A stretch of 14,499 nucleotides of DNA from Candidatus Hermodarchaeota archaeon. GTDB taxonomy: Archaea; Asgardarchaeota; Hermodarchaeia; Hermodarchaeales; Hermodarchaeaceae. The position numbers were made by a program, and so were the translations under genes. Where the stretch lies: contig JAEOSV010000028.1 of the NCBI GenBank assembly GCA_016840185.1, positions 1 through 14,499 of the forward strand, written 5' to 3'. The notes below the pieces were generated by a model, which saw nothing but the letters and a program-made list of their open reading frames with translations, was not told the origin of the DNA and made no database searches. Shown here in pieces: positions 1-7,236 of this stretch (position 1 is its first letter; every line of letters begins with the position of its first letter).

Positions 1-346
1 CCACACCAGGAATGAAAATCATGTTTATGTCGGTTTGCTGGACTAACCGCACCATATCTTTGATAGCTTCGAGAACAGGGATCTTGTCATCATCGTGCCG
101 AACAAGGACCAGTTGAAAGAATTCTTTATCTGTAACTTTCGAAGCGGGAAGGAGCGGGAGTCCGTATCCTGAAGGACCGGCAACTAAATCGAGTTCGCCA
201 GCTTCATTGATGACATCAAGGATGCTCTGGGGGTTTTCTGCCACTTCTACGCTGGTGATAGATGTCTGTAAGAAGATTTGCCCGTCTTCTAATCCACAGA
301 AATCAAAGGAACGGGTTCCGGGGTCAATACCTATTACTCGAACCAT
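1..346 (-). CDS. DUF1464 family protein (ASKHA-fold, predicted kinase-like), 3' end cut by window edge
   Basis: Only the first 115 codons are in the window; the gene runs off position 1. The start is ATG at 346-344, with a GAGGT Shine-Dalgarno about 8 bases upstream. The N-terminus carries a phosphate-1-like motif GIDPGTRS (residues 6-13), typical of the actin/Hsp70/sugar-kinase (ASKHA) fold. A following GPSGYGLPL stretch and the overall pattern match my memory of DUF1464 (COG2441, sometimes called a predicted butyrate kinase), a mainly archaeal family with no proven reaction. It lies 47 bases after the ATP-grasp gene on the same strand, so the two are probably co-transcribed. The family call is from recognition, not a search, and the substrate is unknown. 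Confidence 0.7.
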   Translation of the reverse strand, partial: MVRVIGIDPGTRSFDFCGLEDGQIFLQTSITSVEVAENPQSILDVINEAGELDLVAGPSGYGLPLLPASKVTDKEFFQLVLVRHDDDKIPVLEAIKDMVRLVQQTDINMIFIPGV

Positions 347-393
347 AGTGAATACCTCGGGTCGACTGTATCCCTTCGGGTAATTAAGCGATA

Positions 394-1620
394 CTATTCA
401 TCTTTGTCAGAGTGAGAAACAGGAGAAAGATGCTTGTAAATTGTTTCCACAATATTCCAAGCGCCCTTCAAAGCGGTACTTTGGGAATTTGCTACATGGT
501 TGACTGTACATATTGGATCTCCTCGATTCGCCTGACTCCCAGGCATCGGAATATCAACTACTCCTGGAATGTTGCTTAAATTCGGGATTATGCAAGCTGT
601 TCTTGCATAGACGATAATACGGGCACAGTATGCTTTGAGAGAAGGGATTTCCGTTGGCAAGTGTCCTTTCCACGCATCAATGTGGAGTGTTGCGATATTG
701 AAATTACTTACCAGTTCCAGCGCTTCAATGGTAGCCTGAATGCGTGGGTTGATCTCCATAAAGAAAGGTGTTCCGTCGTCGTCGATGACGTAATCAATAC
801 CATTGCTCCCAATTAATTCCAGATGATTAATCATCTCTTCAGAAGTCTTACTTAGCCGCGCCTTGATGTCGGGGTGCGCGTCCAGCGGAATAATATTTCC
901 ACAATACGCTTTGGTTCTCCCTTTGCCAAGTTCCGTTAGACCAATCAACTGCTGGTTAACTGAAAGAGTGATCGACGCTTGTCCCGTGCTAAGAAGTGAA
1001 ACACTTGCATCAGTTCCCTTGATTAACTCCTGAACCAACATTGGTTCATGGTCCGCAAATTCGTGCCGCGTTGTGTATTGAAGAATATCGTCATCAGTTC
1101 GAAGTACTCGTGATTGAAATCCCCCACTGCCATGTTTGGGTTTTACGAGCATGGGCAATGCCAATTGATTGGTGGCCCATTGAAACTGCTTTTGATCATT
1201 GGCTTCGAAGCTTTGAGGAGTAGCTGCTCCCACGCGATGTGCAATTTTCTCTGTTAGCACTCTGTCTCTAGCCCTCTGTATTCCTTCAACCGTGTTTCCA
1301 ACCAAAGTTCCCAGTTTACCTAATTGCCTCCATGCTTCTGGGTGATCATCGAATCCTCCACTTGGAAGAATGTATTTGACAGGACCGTGCTTCTCGAGAA
1401 GCTGATGAGAACCAACTATAAGCGATTTAGCCGTTGGTAGTTGAGGACGATCCGGGCGATGTTCGGGTTGCTGATTTAATACTGCATAATGGTGGTCTGC
1501 CCATTCAGGGAGGTCCAAATCTCCCCAGAAATCGACAGCAAGAACTCGAAAACCCCCTTTTTTTGCCGATCGGGCCAAGGGTCGAACGTTGAATCCTACT
1601 ACAATTACTGATTCAGTCAT
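394..1620 (-). CDS. ATP-grasp carboligase-like protein (COG2232 type)
   Basis: This is a probable ATP-dependent ligase that would join a carboxylate to an amine or thiol through an acyl-phosphate; the substrate is unknown. The N-terminus (VVGFNVRPLARSAKKGG, about residues 10-26 counted from the upstream GTG) is the opening I associate with COG2232 predicted carboligases. ATP-grasp marks follow: a lysine and Gly-rich loop (VKPKHGSGG, about 162-170), a QELIKG strand with the hinge (200-205) and the metal-binding MEINPRIQ (291-298, with E292, N294 and R296). Two starts are possible: GTG at 1629-1627 or ATG at 1620-1618, three codons in. I chose the ATG because neither has a clear Shine-Dalgarno and the conserved strand starts right after it. 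It is divergent from the winged-helix gene and upstream of DUF1464. COG2232 membership is from memory. Confidence 0.8.
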   Translation of the reverse strand: MTESVIVVGFNVRPLARSAKKGGFRVLAVDFWGDLDLPEWADHHYAVLNQQPEHRPDRPQLPTAKSLIVGSHQLLEKHGPVKYILPSGGFDDHPEAWRQLGKLGTLVGNTVEGIQRARDRVLTEKIAHRVGAATPQSFEANDQKQFQWATNQLALPMLVKPKHGSGGFQSRVLRTDDDILQYTTRHEFADHEPMLVQELIKGTDASVSLLSTGQASITLSVNQQLIGLTELGKGRTKAYCGNIIPLDAHPDIKARLSKTSEEMINHLELIGSNGIDYVIDDDGTPFFMEINPRIQATIEALELVSNFNIATLHIDAWKGHLPTEIPSLKAYCARIIVYARTACIIPNLSNIPGVVDIPMPGSQANRGDPICTVNHVANSQSTALKGAWNIVETIYKHLSPVSHSDKDE

Positions 1621-1629
1621 CGAGTTCAC

Positions 1630-1805
1630 ATTTCGTGTAATGAGTTCTGCACGCTAGCTATTCTTGCTTTAGAAGCTTTTGTAAGCTCTGGTTTACAGGT
1701 TGAGGTGTGAATTTTGGAAGCAAAATTAGCTTGAGAACTTCGCATCTATCGAAAGGTTGGATTGTGAGACAGAAAATGTTTAAGAGAGCTCATTGAGGGA
1801 AAAAC
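1630..1805. promoter_or_regulatory. Divergent intergenic region with inverted repeat and weak TATA-like elements
   Basis: These 176 bases separate the leftward ATP-grasp gene from the rightward winged-helix/ATPase/TPR unit, so promoters for both must lie here or nearby. A 5-base perfect inverted repeat AGCTT-TTGT-AAGCT sits at 1674-1687, close to the ATP-grasp start. For the rightward unit a weak AT-rich TTTAAG element lies at about 1779-1784. If it is a TATA box, transcription would begin near 1805, at or next to the TTG start. No strong TATA box or tRNA-like fold is visible, and function is inferred from position only. Confidence 0.35.
1795..1799 (+). promoter_or_regulatory. Shine-Dalgarno GAGGG for the TTG start of the winged-helix gene
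   Basis: GAGGG lies 6 bases before TTG 1806, a good ribosome-binding distance, and is the main reason for preferring the TTG start. A competing start is ATG 1842, preceded by GCGGGG about 8 bases upstream; it would shorten the protein by 12 residues and leave both recognisable parts intact. Confidence 0.5.
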
Positions 1806-2312
1806 TTGGTTACATGCATGACAGTCAGCGGGGAATTGTGCATGTTAAAAGTAGAGGAGACTACAGACACAGCAACCATTCAGACATTCTGTCACGGCTG
1901 TCAACAGGACATCAACGTCACTGTGCCCAAGGCAGTCATTGACGACGCCCATTCGTACCCAGTCAGCCATGCGCACCTTCATGGCGAACCACTACACGTA
2001 TTGATTGTTTATATCGATCGACATTATCACATTCGAGGTACTGAACTTAGTGAAACCGTCACGGTTGAACGTCCACCGAAGGCCCTTCCGTTGAATGCGA
2101 TGGTCCTGCTTAAGGTCCCTCGCCGGTTCCGTACAACGGCGATGGTAATGTTGAAGCTCCGCCAGGGTAACTCAGCTGAAATTGCTGCAATCACTGGCAA
2201 GTCACAGAATGCAGAATCAAAATATCTAGGAGCCCTCTTTCGACTGGGCTATCTAGAACGTATTCGATTTAACCGATTCTTTCAATATAGCCTGCCGACT
2301 TCCAACCGCTGA
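1806..2312 (+). CDS. Small Cys/His-rich protein with C-terminal winged-helix domain
   Basis: I do not recognise this 168-residue protein as a named family. From the TTG start, residues about 26-85 form a compact, probably beta-rich domain with one CHGC pair (C29, C32) and many histidines (H49, H55, H57, H59, H64, H73, H75), ending in a strand pair around LIVYIDRHYHIRGTEL. Metal binding is possible but unproven because only one CxxC is present. Residues about 107-165 look like a winged helix: a helix, then the NSAEIAAITG turn, a recognition-helix-like segment SKYLGALFRLGYL and a wing ending FFQYSLP. This suggests DNA binding. It is first of three genes, 20 bases before the MinD-like ATPase. 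It may be the regulator of the unit or its DNA-contacting subunit. Confidence 0.7.
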   Translation: MVTCMTVSGELCMLKVEETTDTATIQTFCHGCQQDINVTVPKAVIDDAHSYPVSHAHLHGEPLHVLIVYIDRHYHIRGTELSETVTVERPPKALPLNAMVLLKVPRRFRTTAMVMLKLRQGNSAEIAAITGKSQNAESKYLGALFRLGYLERIRFNRFFQYSLPTSNR

Positions 2313-2332
2313 CTAAAGAGAGGAAAAAAAAC

Positions 2333-3163
2333 ATGTCAATGCCTTCACGAAGCCTAGGGACAAAGGGGCGGTCTTTTCAAAAGGCCATTACAGTCCACAG
2401 TTTCAAAGGAGGCACAGGTAAATCTAATCTTTCTGCCAACACAGCACTTGCTTTAGCAAAGCGTGGATGGAATATTGCACTTCTTGACTTCGATTTCCGG
2501 GCACCAAGCCTGAACGCCCTCTTTCATTTGAATGGTGTGGAATACTACATCAACGACTGGCTTGCACAACGATGCGAATTGTCTGAAGTACTAATCGATC
2601 TTAGTGACCAGTTTCACACCAAAGGGCGTTTCCAAGTTGGGTTCACTAATCCAAGTGGGCCAGCGATTAATGAAATGACGGTCAATAGTCTCAATGAAGA
2701 ATGGCAGGCCCGAGTCCTCCAACTCGTTTTGGATGGGAAGGATTTACTATTTGAGCGGTATGGCATCAACTTTCAAATCTTTGATACTAGCCCCGGTTTT
2801 GCGCTCAGCTCAATCAATGCTATACTCGCTGCGGATGAACTCATACTAGTTATTAAAATGGACCAACTTGACATCGTGGGAACAGAACATCTCATCAAGG
2901 GTGTATACAATCAAACTCTGGGTAAGCGGCCCGAACTAATCGTGAATAAAGTTCCTTGCAGTATGCTTCAGACTCCCACTGATTATCTCGAATTGAAAAA
3001 CAAACTCGGTCGAAGATTTGGTATTGAAGTCATCAGTATCATTCCTTGTTTCTGCGAAGTATTGGAGAATATGAGTCAGAAGCTCTTCGTGGACCAACAA
3101 CCCGATCACCAATTCTCACAGTCGATTGAACAGTTGGCATCACATTTTGATTCAGGGAATTGA
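2333..3163 (+). CDS. MinD/ParA-family P-loop ATPase
   Basis: This is a deviant Walker A ATPase of the SIMIBI class, whose members dimerise on ATP and usually place cargo on DNA or membrane. The deviant P-loop is KGGTGKS (residues 25-31, signature lysine K25). Switch I / Walker A' is LDFDFRAPS (51-59), switch II is DTSPG (151-155), and NKVP (205-208) fits the base-contacting position. At 276 residues it is of usual length. I see no clear amphipathic C-terminal helix of the bacterial MinD type, so membrane targeting is not evident. It lacks the TRC40/ArsA signature, so it is not a tail-anchor targeting ATPase. GAGAGG at 2318-2323 precedes ATG 2333 by 9 bases. It lies 20 bases after the winged-helix gene and 9 bases before the TPR gene. 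The cargo is unknown; the helical-repeat protein is the obvious partner. Confidence 0.88.
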   Translation: MSMPSRSLGTKGRSFQKAITVHSFKGGTGKSNLSANTALALAKRGWNIALLDFDFRAPSLNALFHLNGVEYYINDWLAQRCELSEVLIDLSDQFHTKGRFQVGFTNPSGPAINEMTVNSLNEEWQARVLQLVLDGKDLLFERYGINFQIFDTSPGFALSSINAILAADELILVIKMDQLDIVGTEHLIKGVYNQTLGKRPELIVNKVPCSMLQTPTDYLELKNKLGRRFGIEVISIIPCFCEVLENMSQKLFVDQQPDHQFSQSIEQLASHFDSGN

Positions 3164-3172
3164 TGGTGAGGG

Positions 3173-5668
3173 GTGGTGACCTTAGGCGATGTCAAACAGG
3201 AACTTCGTCGAATCACCATCTTAGAACGCAATGCCGAATACTATGATGCCGCTGAACAAAGTTTTACTCTTTTTCGAAGAACTCGCGACCCAGAACACGC
3301 AATGCGGGGTTATGAAGACCTGTGGACAAGCGCATGGCATGCGAAGAGCCTACCAGAGATGAAGGCGACGCTCTCTGAATTCTTATCCCGCCAAGATAAA
3401 ACCCGTACTCAAGCAGCTTTCACTCCAGAACAGACAGCGTATTTACAGGCATTATCCTGTGAAGCAGAAGGATGGCTAGCCAATCCACTCAATCTTAACA
3501 AGTTCCTTCAGGCCTTTCAAGAATTGGTCGAACTCGACAAGATGCCACAAGCCCTAGAATTACTAACGAGTATTGTGGCATTCATGAATCCCGATCAACA
3601 AATACAATGGACTAAGCGCGGGATAGAAATCGCAAGTACATTAGACCAGGCAAACCAGGATGCGTACTTTCTTCTCTTAATTGAACCACTCCTTCTCTAT
3701 GCTGAAGGTGACGAACAGCAAGCACTCTTACAAGAAATCTTTCTTCGTACAAAATCGTTAAGTCAAGTTCCAAATCGAACCGTCATTGGTAATATTGCAG
3801 TTATACATGGCATTGATCTCATTCATCCCTTTCGCATTAAAGCAGAGATAGCACGCCAAATACGTCAAGACAATGTACACGAACTCGCTCGTTCACTCGT
3901 CGATGTAACTCACAATAAACTACGCGGCATACTTCTTAATCTCCTCGGCAGCTCATATTACCGAATGGCTGAAGCTGAACAAGACCCTGAGCTGCGACAA
4001 GACCTCTATGAAAAAGCCAAAGATCATTTTCTCCAATCTGTATCAACACTAGACCGTACTCCCACTTACGGAGAATTACTCCATGCGTCAATCCTTGCAG
4101 GAACAGGCTTTCTTTCCATCGCCGAGCTTGAACAAGACTTTGATCGAAGAAACGAATTATATCGACTCGGAGAAGAACACCTGAGAAAGGCACGCACCAT
4201 TGGAGAGATGACACAACTCTATCAGCAACGCGCCCGCGCCGCTATTAATCTAGGAGTTGCATTAGAGCGGGTAACCTGGTTCGATATGAACCCAGAGAGT
4301 CGAAAAGAGAAACTATTAGAGATTTATCACTTACAATTGGAGGGCCGAGATCTCGCTGAAAAAACGAAAGCTCTCCAAGGATCTGGCTATGCCACGATGA
4401 ACGCCAGTGAAATCTGTGGGTTCCTTTCTGACTTGGAGACCCGTGTCAATAAGAAACGGGAGTGGGCAACAAATCAACGCGAACTAAGTCAAAAAGGACT
4501 TGAAATCCTAGACCAAACTCAAGACTTACGTGGCCAGATTCTAGCTTTGAGTTATGCTGCTTTTGCCTGTTCAAAACTAGCTGACTTAACCTTAGGTTTG
4601 GATGAAAAAATCGCCCTTTATGATGAAATGCTTCAATATGGAGAACGGGCAACAATTCTCACGGAACACGTTCCTGACCCATTAGCGACGGCTTACACAT
4701 TTCAAAAGGCAGGAGAAGCTGCTCAACACCTTGGCATTCTCAAGGGTGATGATTCCTTGCTTGTCAAGGCTGCTTCCTTTTTCGATAGGGCCTCAGAAGA
4801 TTGGGCAAAAACCGGTGAGCGTCACAAACGCGCCCAAGCGATAACCGAACACGCGGATTCGCTCCTGTTTCAAAGTAGTTTAGACTTCACACCTGATGAA
4901 ACAAAGCGATTAGGCCTCTTAGATCGAAGTGAGCAACTACACCAAGAAGCTGCTGGAATGTATTCCAAACTCTTCTTTTTCCATGATGAAGGGGAAAATT
5001 ACTGGCGAATCGGACAGATTCACCTGCTGAGAGGCGATTTTATTAGTGCCCAAGAAAGCTTTGACAGAGTCCAGAAGGCATTCAACCGGGCTGCTGAACT
5101 CATCCCTGACCTTGCTGATGTCTATTCGGTTTTCAGTACCTTTGGTATAACGTTCGTGGGGTTAGTCGACGGCCTGAATATCATCAATCGCGGCGATTAC
5201 GCTCACGCTGCTTTGTTATTTGATGATTTGGCGAAAGGTTTGGAACCGGAAACTGAACGGAGTCTTCGGCAGTTACGTCAGTTACTCATTGCTCTTACTT
5301 CCGTGTGTCAGTTTGCTGACACAAAAGAGTTAGCTCATCGTGAAAAGGCTAAAGCAGAACTTCAGAAACTCCTTGGTCAGCTCTCACCTGATGCGTACGA
5401 GCAGCAACTTCCCTATAGTCTCAACAAAACCATTCATCGATTACAAATCTTCTTGGTTGCACCGAAACTGTTCTTTCCACCCTTGTTACTGAATCTTCCG
5501 CTGCAAGAGAAGATGCTGGCTATAGCCCAGACACGCCATATCGTCAGTACAGCTCTCAGCATGTACCAATCCACTGCAAGCCAACGAGACACTCCCATAG
5601 AAGAGCCAACAGAAGATGTCATTCGAAGCTATGTTGCCCGGATGAGTAGTATCTTAGAAAACCGGTAA
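3173..5668 (+). CDS. Large TPR-like helical-repeat protein
   Basis: This 831-residue, almost wholly alpha-helical protein has no signal peptide or clear membrane segment and is probably a cytoplasmic scaffold. Repeats can be seen by eye: residues 266-289 and 317-340 share A-E-x-E-Q-D, R, L-Y and H at matching places (9 of 24 identical, spacing 51). The same A...L-Y spacing recurs at 470-483, and a similar helix pair is at about 363-398. A more ordinary TPR-like stretch lies at about 605-640. The C-terminal third has a hydrophobic helix around LFFPPLLLNLPL (766-777) and a short acidic linker before the last helix. GTG 3173 or GTG 3176 can be the start; GGTGAGG at 3165-3171 fits 3176 slightly better. 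It is last in the ATPase unit. The repeat assignment is by eye, with no named family. Confidence 0.8.
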   Translation: MVTLGDVKQELRRITILERNAEYYDAAEQSFTLFRRTRDPEHAMRGYEDLWTSAWHAKSLPEMKATLSEFLSRQDKTRTQAAFTPEQTAYLQALSCEAEGWLANPLNLNKFLQAFQELVELDKMPQALELLTSIVAFMNPDQQIQWTKRGIEIASTLDQANQDAYFLLLIEPLLLYAEGDEQQALLQEIFLRTKSLSQVPNRTVIGNIAVIHGIDLIHPFRIKAEIARQIRQDNVHELARSLVDVTHNKLRGILLNLLGSSYYRMAEAEQDPELRQDLYEKAKDHFLQSVSTLDRTPTYGELLHASILAGTGFLSIAELEQDFDRRNELYRLGEEHLRKARTIGEMTQLYQQRARAAINLGVALERVTWFDMNPESRKEKLLEIYHLQLEGRDLAEKTKALQGSGYATMNASEICGFLSDLETRVNKKREWATNQRELSQKGLEILDQTQDLRGQILALSYAAFACSKLADLTLGLDEKIALYDEMLQYGERATILTEHVPDPLATAYTFQKAGEAAQHLGILKGDDSLLVKAASFFDRASEDWAKTGERHKRAQAITEHADSLLFQSSLDFTPDETKRLGLLDRSEQLHQEAAGMYSKLFFFHDEGENYWRIGQIHLLRGDFISAQESFDRVQKAFNRAAELIPDLADVYSVFSTFGITFVGLVDGLNIINRGDYAHAALLFDDLAKGLEPETERSLRQLRQLLIALTSVCQFADTKELAHREKAKAELQKLLGQLSPDAYEQQLPYSLNKTIHRLQIFLVAPKLFFPPLLLNLPLQEKMLAIAQTRHIVSTALSMYQSTASQRDTPIEEPTEDVIRSYVARMSSILENR

Positions 5669-5680
5669 ATTCCAGTCATC

Positions 5681-5694
5681 AGAAGGAATCTTCT
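5681..5694 (+). repeat. Short inverted repeat upstream of pyrB
   Basis: AGAAG-GAAT-CTTCT is a perfect 5-base stem with a 4-base loop, 12 bases after the TPR gene stop and just before the candidate TATA box of pyrB. It could be a small operator site or a weak transcript end for the upstream unit. It is short enough to occur by chance. Confidence 0.3.
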
Positions 5695-5696
5695 TT

Positions 5697-5706
5697 CATA
5701 TAAAAA
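5697..5706 (+). promoter_or_regulatory. Candidate archaeal TATA box for pyrB-pyrI-pyrFE
   Basis: CATATAAAAA lies in the 87-base gap between the TPR gene and pyrB. A start site about 25 bases downstream would fall near 5728, giving a leader of about 28 bases that still contains the AGAGGAG ribosome-binding site. No clear purine-rich BRE precedes it. The spacing fits an archaeal promoter; it is not proven. Confidence 0.5.
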
Positions 5707-5743
5707 CGAACACTTTTATTATTGCCAAGCCTTGAGCCGTATC

Positions 5744-5750
5744 AGAGGAG
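5744..5750 (+). promoter_or_regulatory. Shine-Dalgarno AGAGGAG that fixes the pyrB start
   Basis: AGAGGAG ends 5 bases before GTG 5756. It lies inside the coding stretch of the longer reading that begins at TTG 5732, which argues that GTG 5756 is the true start. Confidence 0.75.
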
Positions 5751-5755
5751 ATTCA

Positions 5756-6688
5756 GTGTCACTCAAAGTTAAGGACCTAATCAGTATTGCAGACCTCAGT
5801 ACAAAGGAGATCCTTACGATTCTCGATCGGGCTGATGAAATGGAATCCATCGCCCGCGGGGGAAAACCGTCCACGTTGCTCGCAGGAAAAATCTTGGCTA
5901 CATTGTTCTATGAACCATCAACTCGAACACGCCTAAGTTTTGAATCCGCTATGGCACGACTTGGTGGCTCTACAATTACAGTCGCTGATGTGGGGGCCTC
6001 ATCAGTGGCAAAAGGTGAATCTCTCGCAGATACAATTCGAACGGTGGAAAATTATGCGGATATCATTGTCCTCCGACATCCACAAGAAGGAGCTGCGCAA
6101 TGGTCCGCGGAAGTATCAAAAGTACCAATTATTAACGCTGGGGATGGTGCTGGTCGACATCCCACACAGACGCTTCTTGATCTGTCAACCATTCGGCGAA
6201 GCCAGGGTCGGCTAAAGAACTTAGACATCGCGGTCCTAGGTGACTTGCGATTTGGACGAACGGTTCATTCACTCTCCTATGCGATTACTCGATTCACGAA
6301 ACGGCTCTATTGCATTGCCCCGCCAGGATTAGAACTCCCCGATGAAATTGTGAATGACCTTCGTGAGCAAGGCAAAGAAATTATCCAAACCACTGAATTG
6401 CAGGGCATTTTACCGAAAATAGACGTGTTGTATGCTACACGGATTCAAAAGGAGCGATTTCCCACACCTGCTGACTATGAAAAGGTACGCGGAATCTTTC
6501 GTATCGATAAAAGCATGCTCGAGAACGTGAAATCCAATTTGGACATCCTTCATCCTCTCCCACGTGTCGACGAAATTTCTCCCGAAGTAGATGAGACACC
6601 TTTTGCTCGCTACTTCACACAAATGTTTCATGGTGTCCTTGTCCGCATGGCAATTCTAACCATGCTCTTGGAGGCGAAAACAAAATGA
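5756..6688 (+). CDS. pyrB: Aspartate carbamoyltransferase catalytic subunit
   Basis: It joins carbamoyl phosphate and L-aspartate to N-carbamoylaspartate, the first committed step of pyrimidine synthesis, in the cytoplasm. The 310 residues from GTG 5756 match the usual size of about 305-310. Motifs: carbamoyl-phosphate loop STRTR (residues 55-59) followed by LSFESA; the loop lysine K86 in SVAKGES; RHP (107-109); GDGAGRHPTQTLLDL (129-143, with H135); and HPLPRVDEI near the C-terminus. The usual GDGxNQHP is GDGAGRHP here, a mild variant. The frame stays open back to TTG 5732, but the Shine-Dalgarno and family length favour GTG 5756. Its stop overlaps the pyrI start by 4 bases (ATGA), as expected for subunits that assemble together. 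Confidence 0.96.
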   Translation: MSLKVKDLISIADLSTKEILTILDRADEMESIARGGKPSTLLAGKILATLFYEPSTRTRLSFESAMARLGGSTITVADVGASSVAKGESLADTIRTVENYADIIVLRHPQEGAAQWSAEVSKVPIINAGDGAGRHPTQTLLDLSTIRRSQGRLKNLDIAVLGDLRFGRTVHSLSYAITRFTKRLYCIAPPGLELPDEIVNDLREQGKEIIQTTELQGILPKIDVLYATRIQKERFPTPADYEKVRGIFRIDKSMLENVKSNLDILHPLPRVDEISPEVDETPFARYFTQMFHGVLVRMAILTMLLEAKTK

Positions 6689-7203
6689 CACCCCCAAAAA
6701 GGAAATCAGCAAAATCAAAGGCTGATGAAAAGCCCAAAGAGCTCCGAGTACAAAAGATTCAGGCAGGAACCGTCATAGACCACATTACCGCTGGATATGC
6801 CCTAGCCGTGTTACAAATCCTCGGAATCACAGGGCGCGAAGGGGATACCATCAGCATTGCAATGAATGTTCGAAGTAAACACATAACCAAAAAGGACATC
6901 ATCAAAGTAGAAGGTCGCGAAATCACCGCTGACGAAATTAACCGTATTGCGCTCGTAGCCCCCAAGGCCACCATCAATATTATTCGCGACTACAAGATTT
7001 ATACAAAAACACGAATCGAAGTTCCAGATGAAATCATTGGAATCGTAAAATGTGTCAACCCCAGTTGCATTACAAATAATGAAAGAGGAATCAAAAGTAA
7101 CTTCAAAGTGGTAGACCGCTCCCCCGTCACACTTCGATGCTTGTACTGTAAACGGGTTACCCATCATGATTTCATCATCGAGCAGCTTCAGGGACAAAAC
7201 TAA
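6685..7203 (+). CDS. pyrI: Aspartate carbamoyltransferase regulatory subunit
   Basis: This is the nucleotide-binding, zinc-containing partner of PyrB and is expected to carry feedback control by CTP and ATP. The allosteric domain starts at about residue 21 (VQKIQAGTVIDHI, with D32 and H33 at the usual nucleotide-binding end). The C-terminal zinc domain has four cysteines in the expected spacing: C123-x4-C128 and C152-x2-C155. At 172 residues it is about 20 longer than common PyrI; the extra part is a Lys-rich N-terminal tail (residues 1-19) that may be disordered. It overlaps pyrB by 4 bases. The protein agrees well with the family, so allosteric control of this pathway is likely retained. 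Confidence 0.95.
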   Translation: MTPPKRKSAKSKADEKPKELRVQKIQAGTVIDHITAGYALAVLQILGITGREGDTISIAMNVRSKHITKKDIIKVEGREITADEINRIALVAPKATINIIRDYKIYTKTRIEVPDEIIGIVKCVNPSCITNNERGIKSNFKVVDRSPVTLRCLYCKRVTHHDFIIEQLQGQN

Positions 7204-7236
7204 TTCCTTGTCAGAAACCACAGGAGAATCAGTTCC

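Noticed and set aside
1674..1687. Inverted repeat AGCTT-TTGT-AAGCT as a defined operator
   Set aside because: Five-base arms are too short to claim a binding site without comparison to other promoters; it is kept only as part of the intergenic description.
2333..3163. TRC40/Get3 (ArsA) or nitrogenase NifH-type identity for the ATPase
   Set aside because: The tail-anchor and arsenite-pump signature is absent and there are no NifH cluster cysteines; the switch regions fit MinD/ParA better.
5732..5755. Longer pyrB start at TTG 5732
   Set aside because: No ribosome site precedes it, and the strong AGAGGAG lies inside the extra codons; GTG 5756 gives the family length.
6811..7221. A 136-codon open frame on the minus strand over pyrI
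   Set aside because: It is antisense to a confident PyrI with four zinc cysteines and shows no domain of its own.
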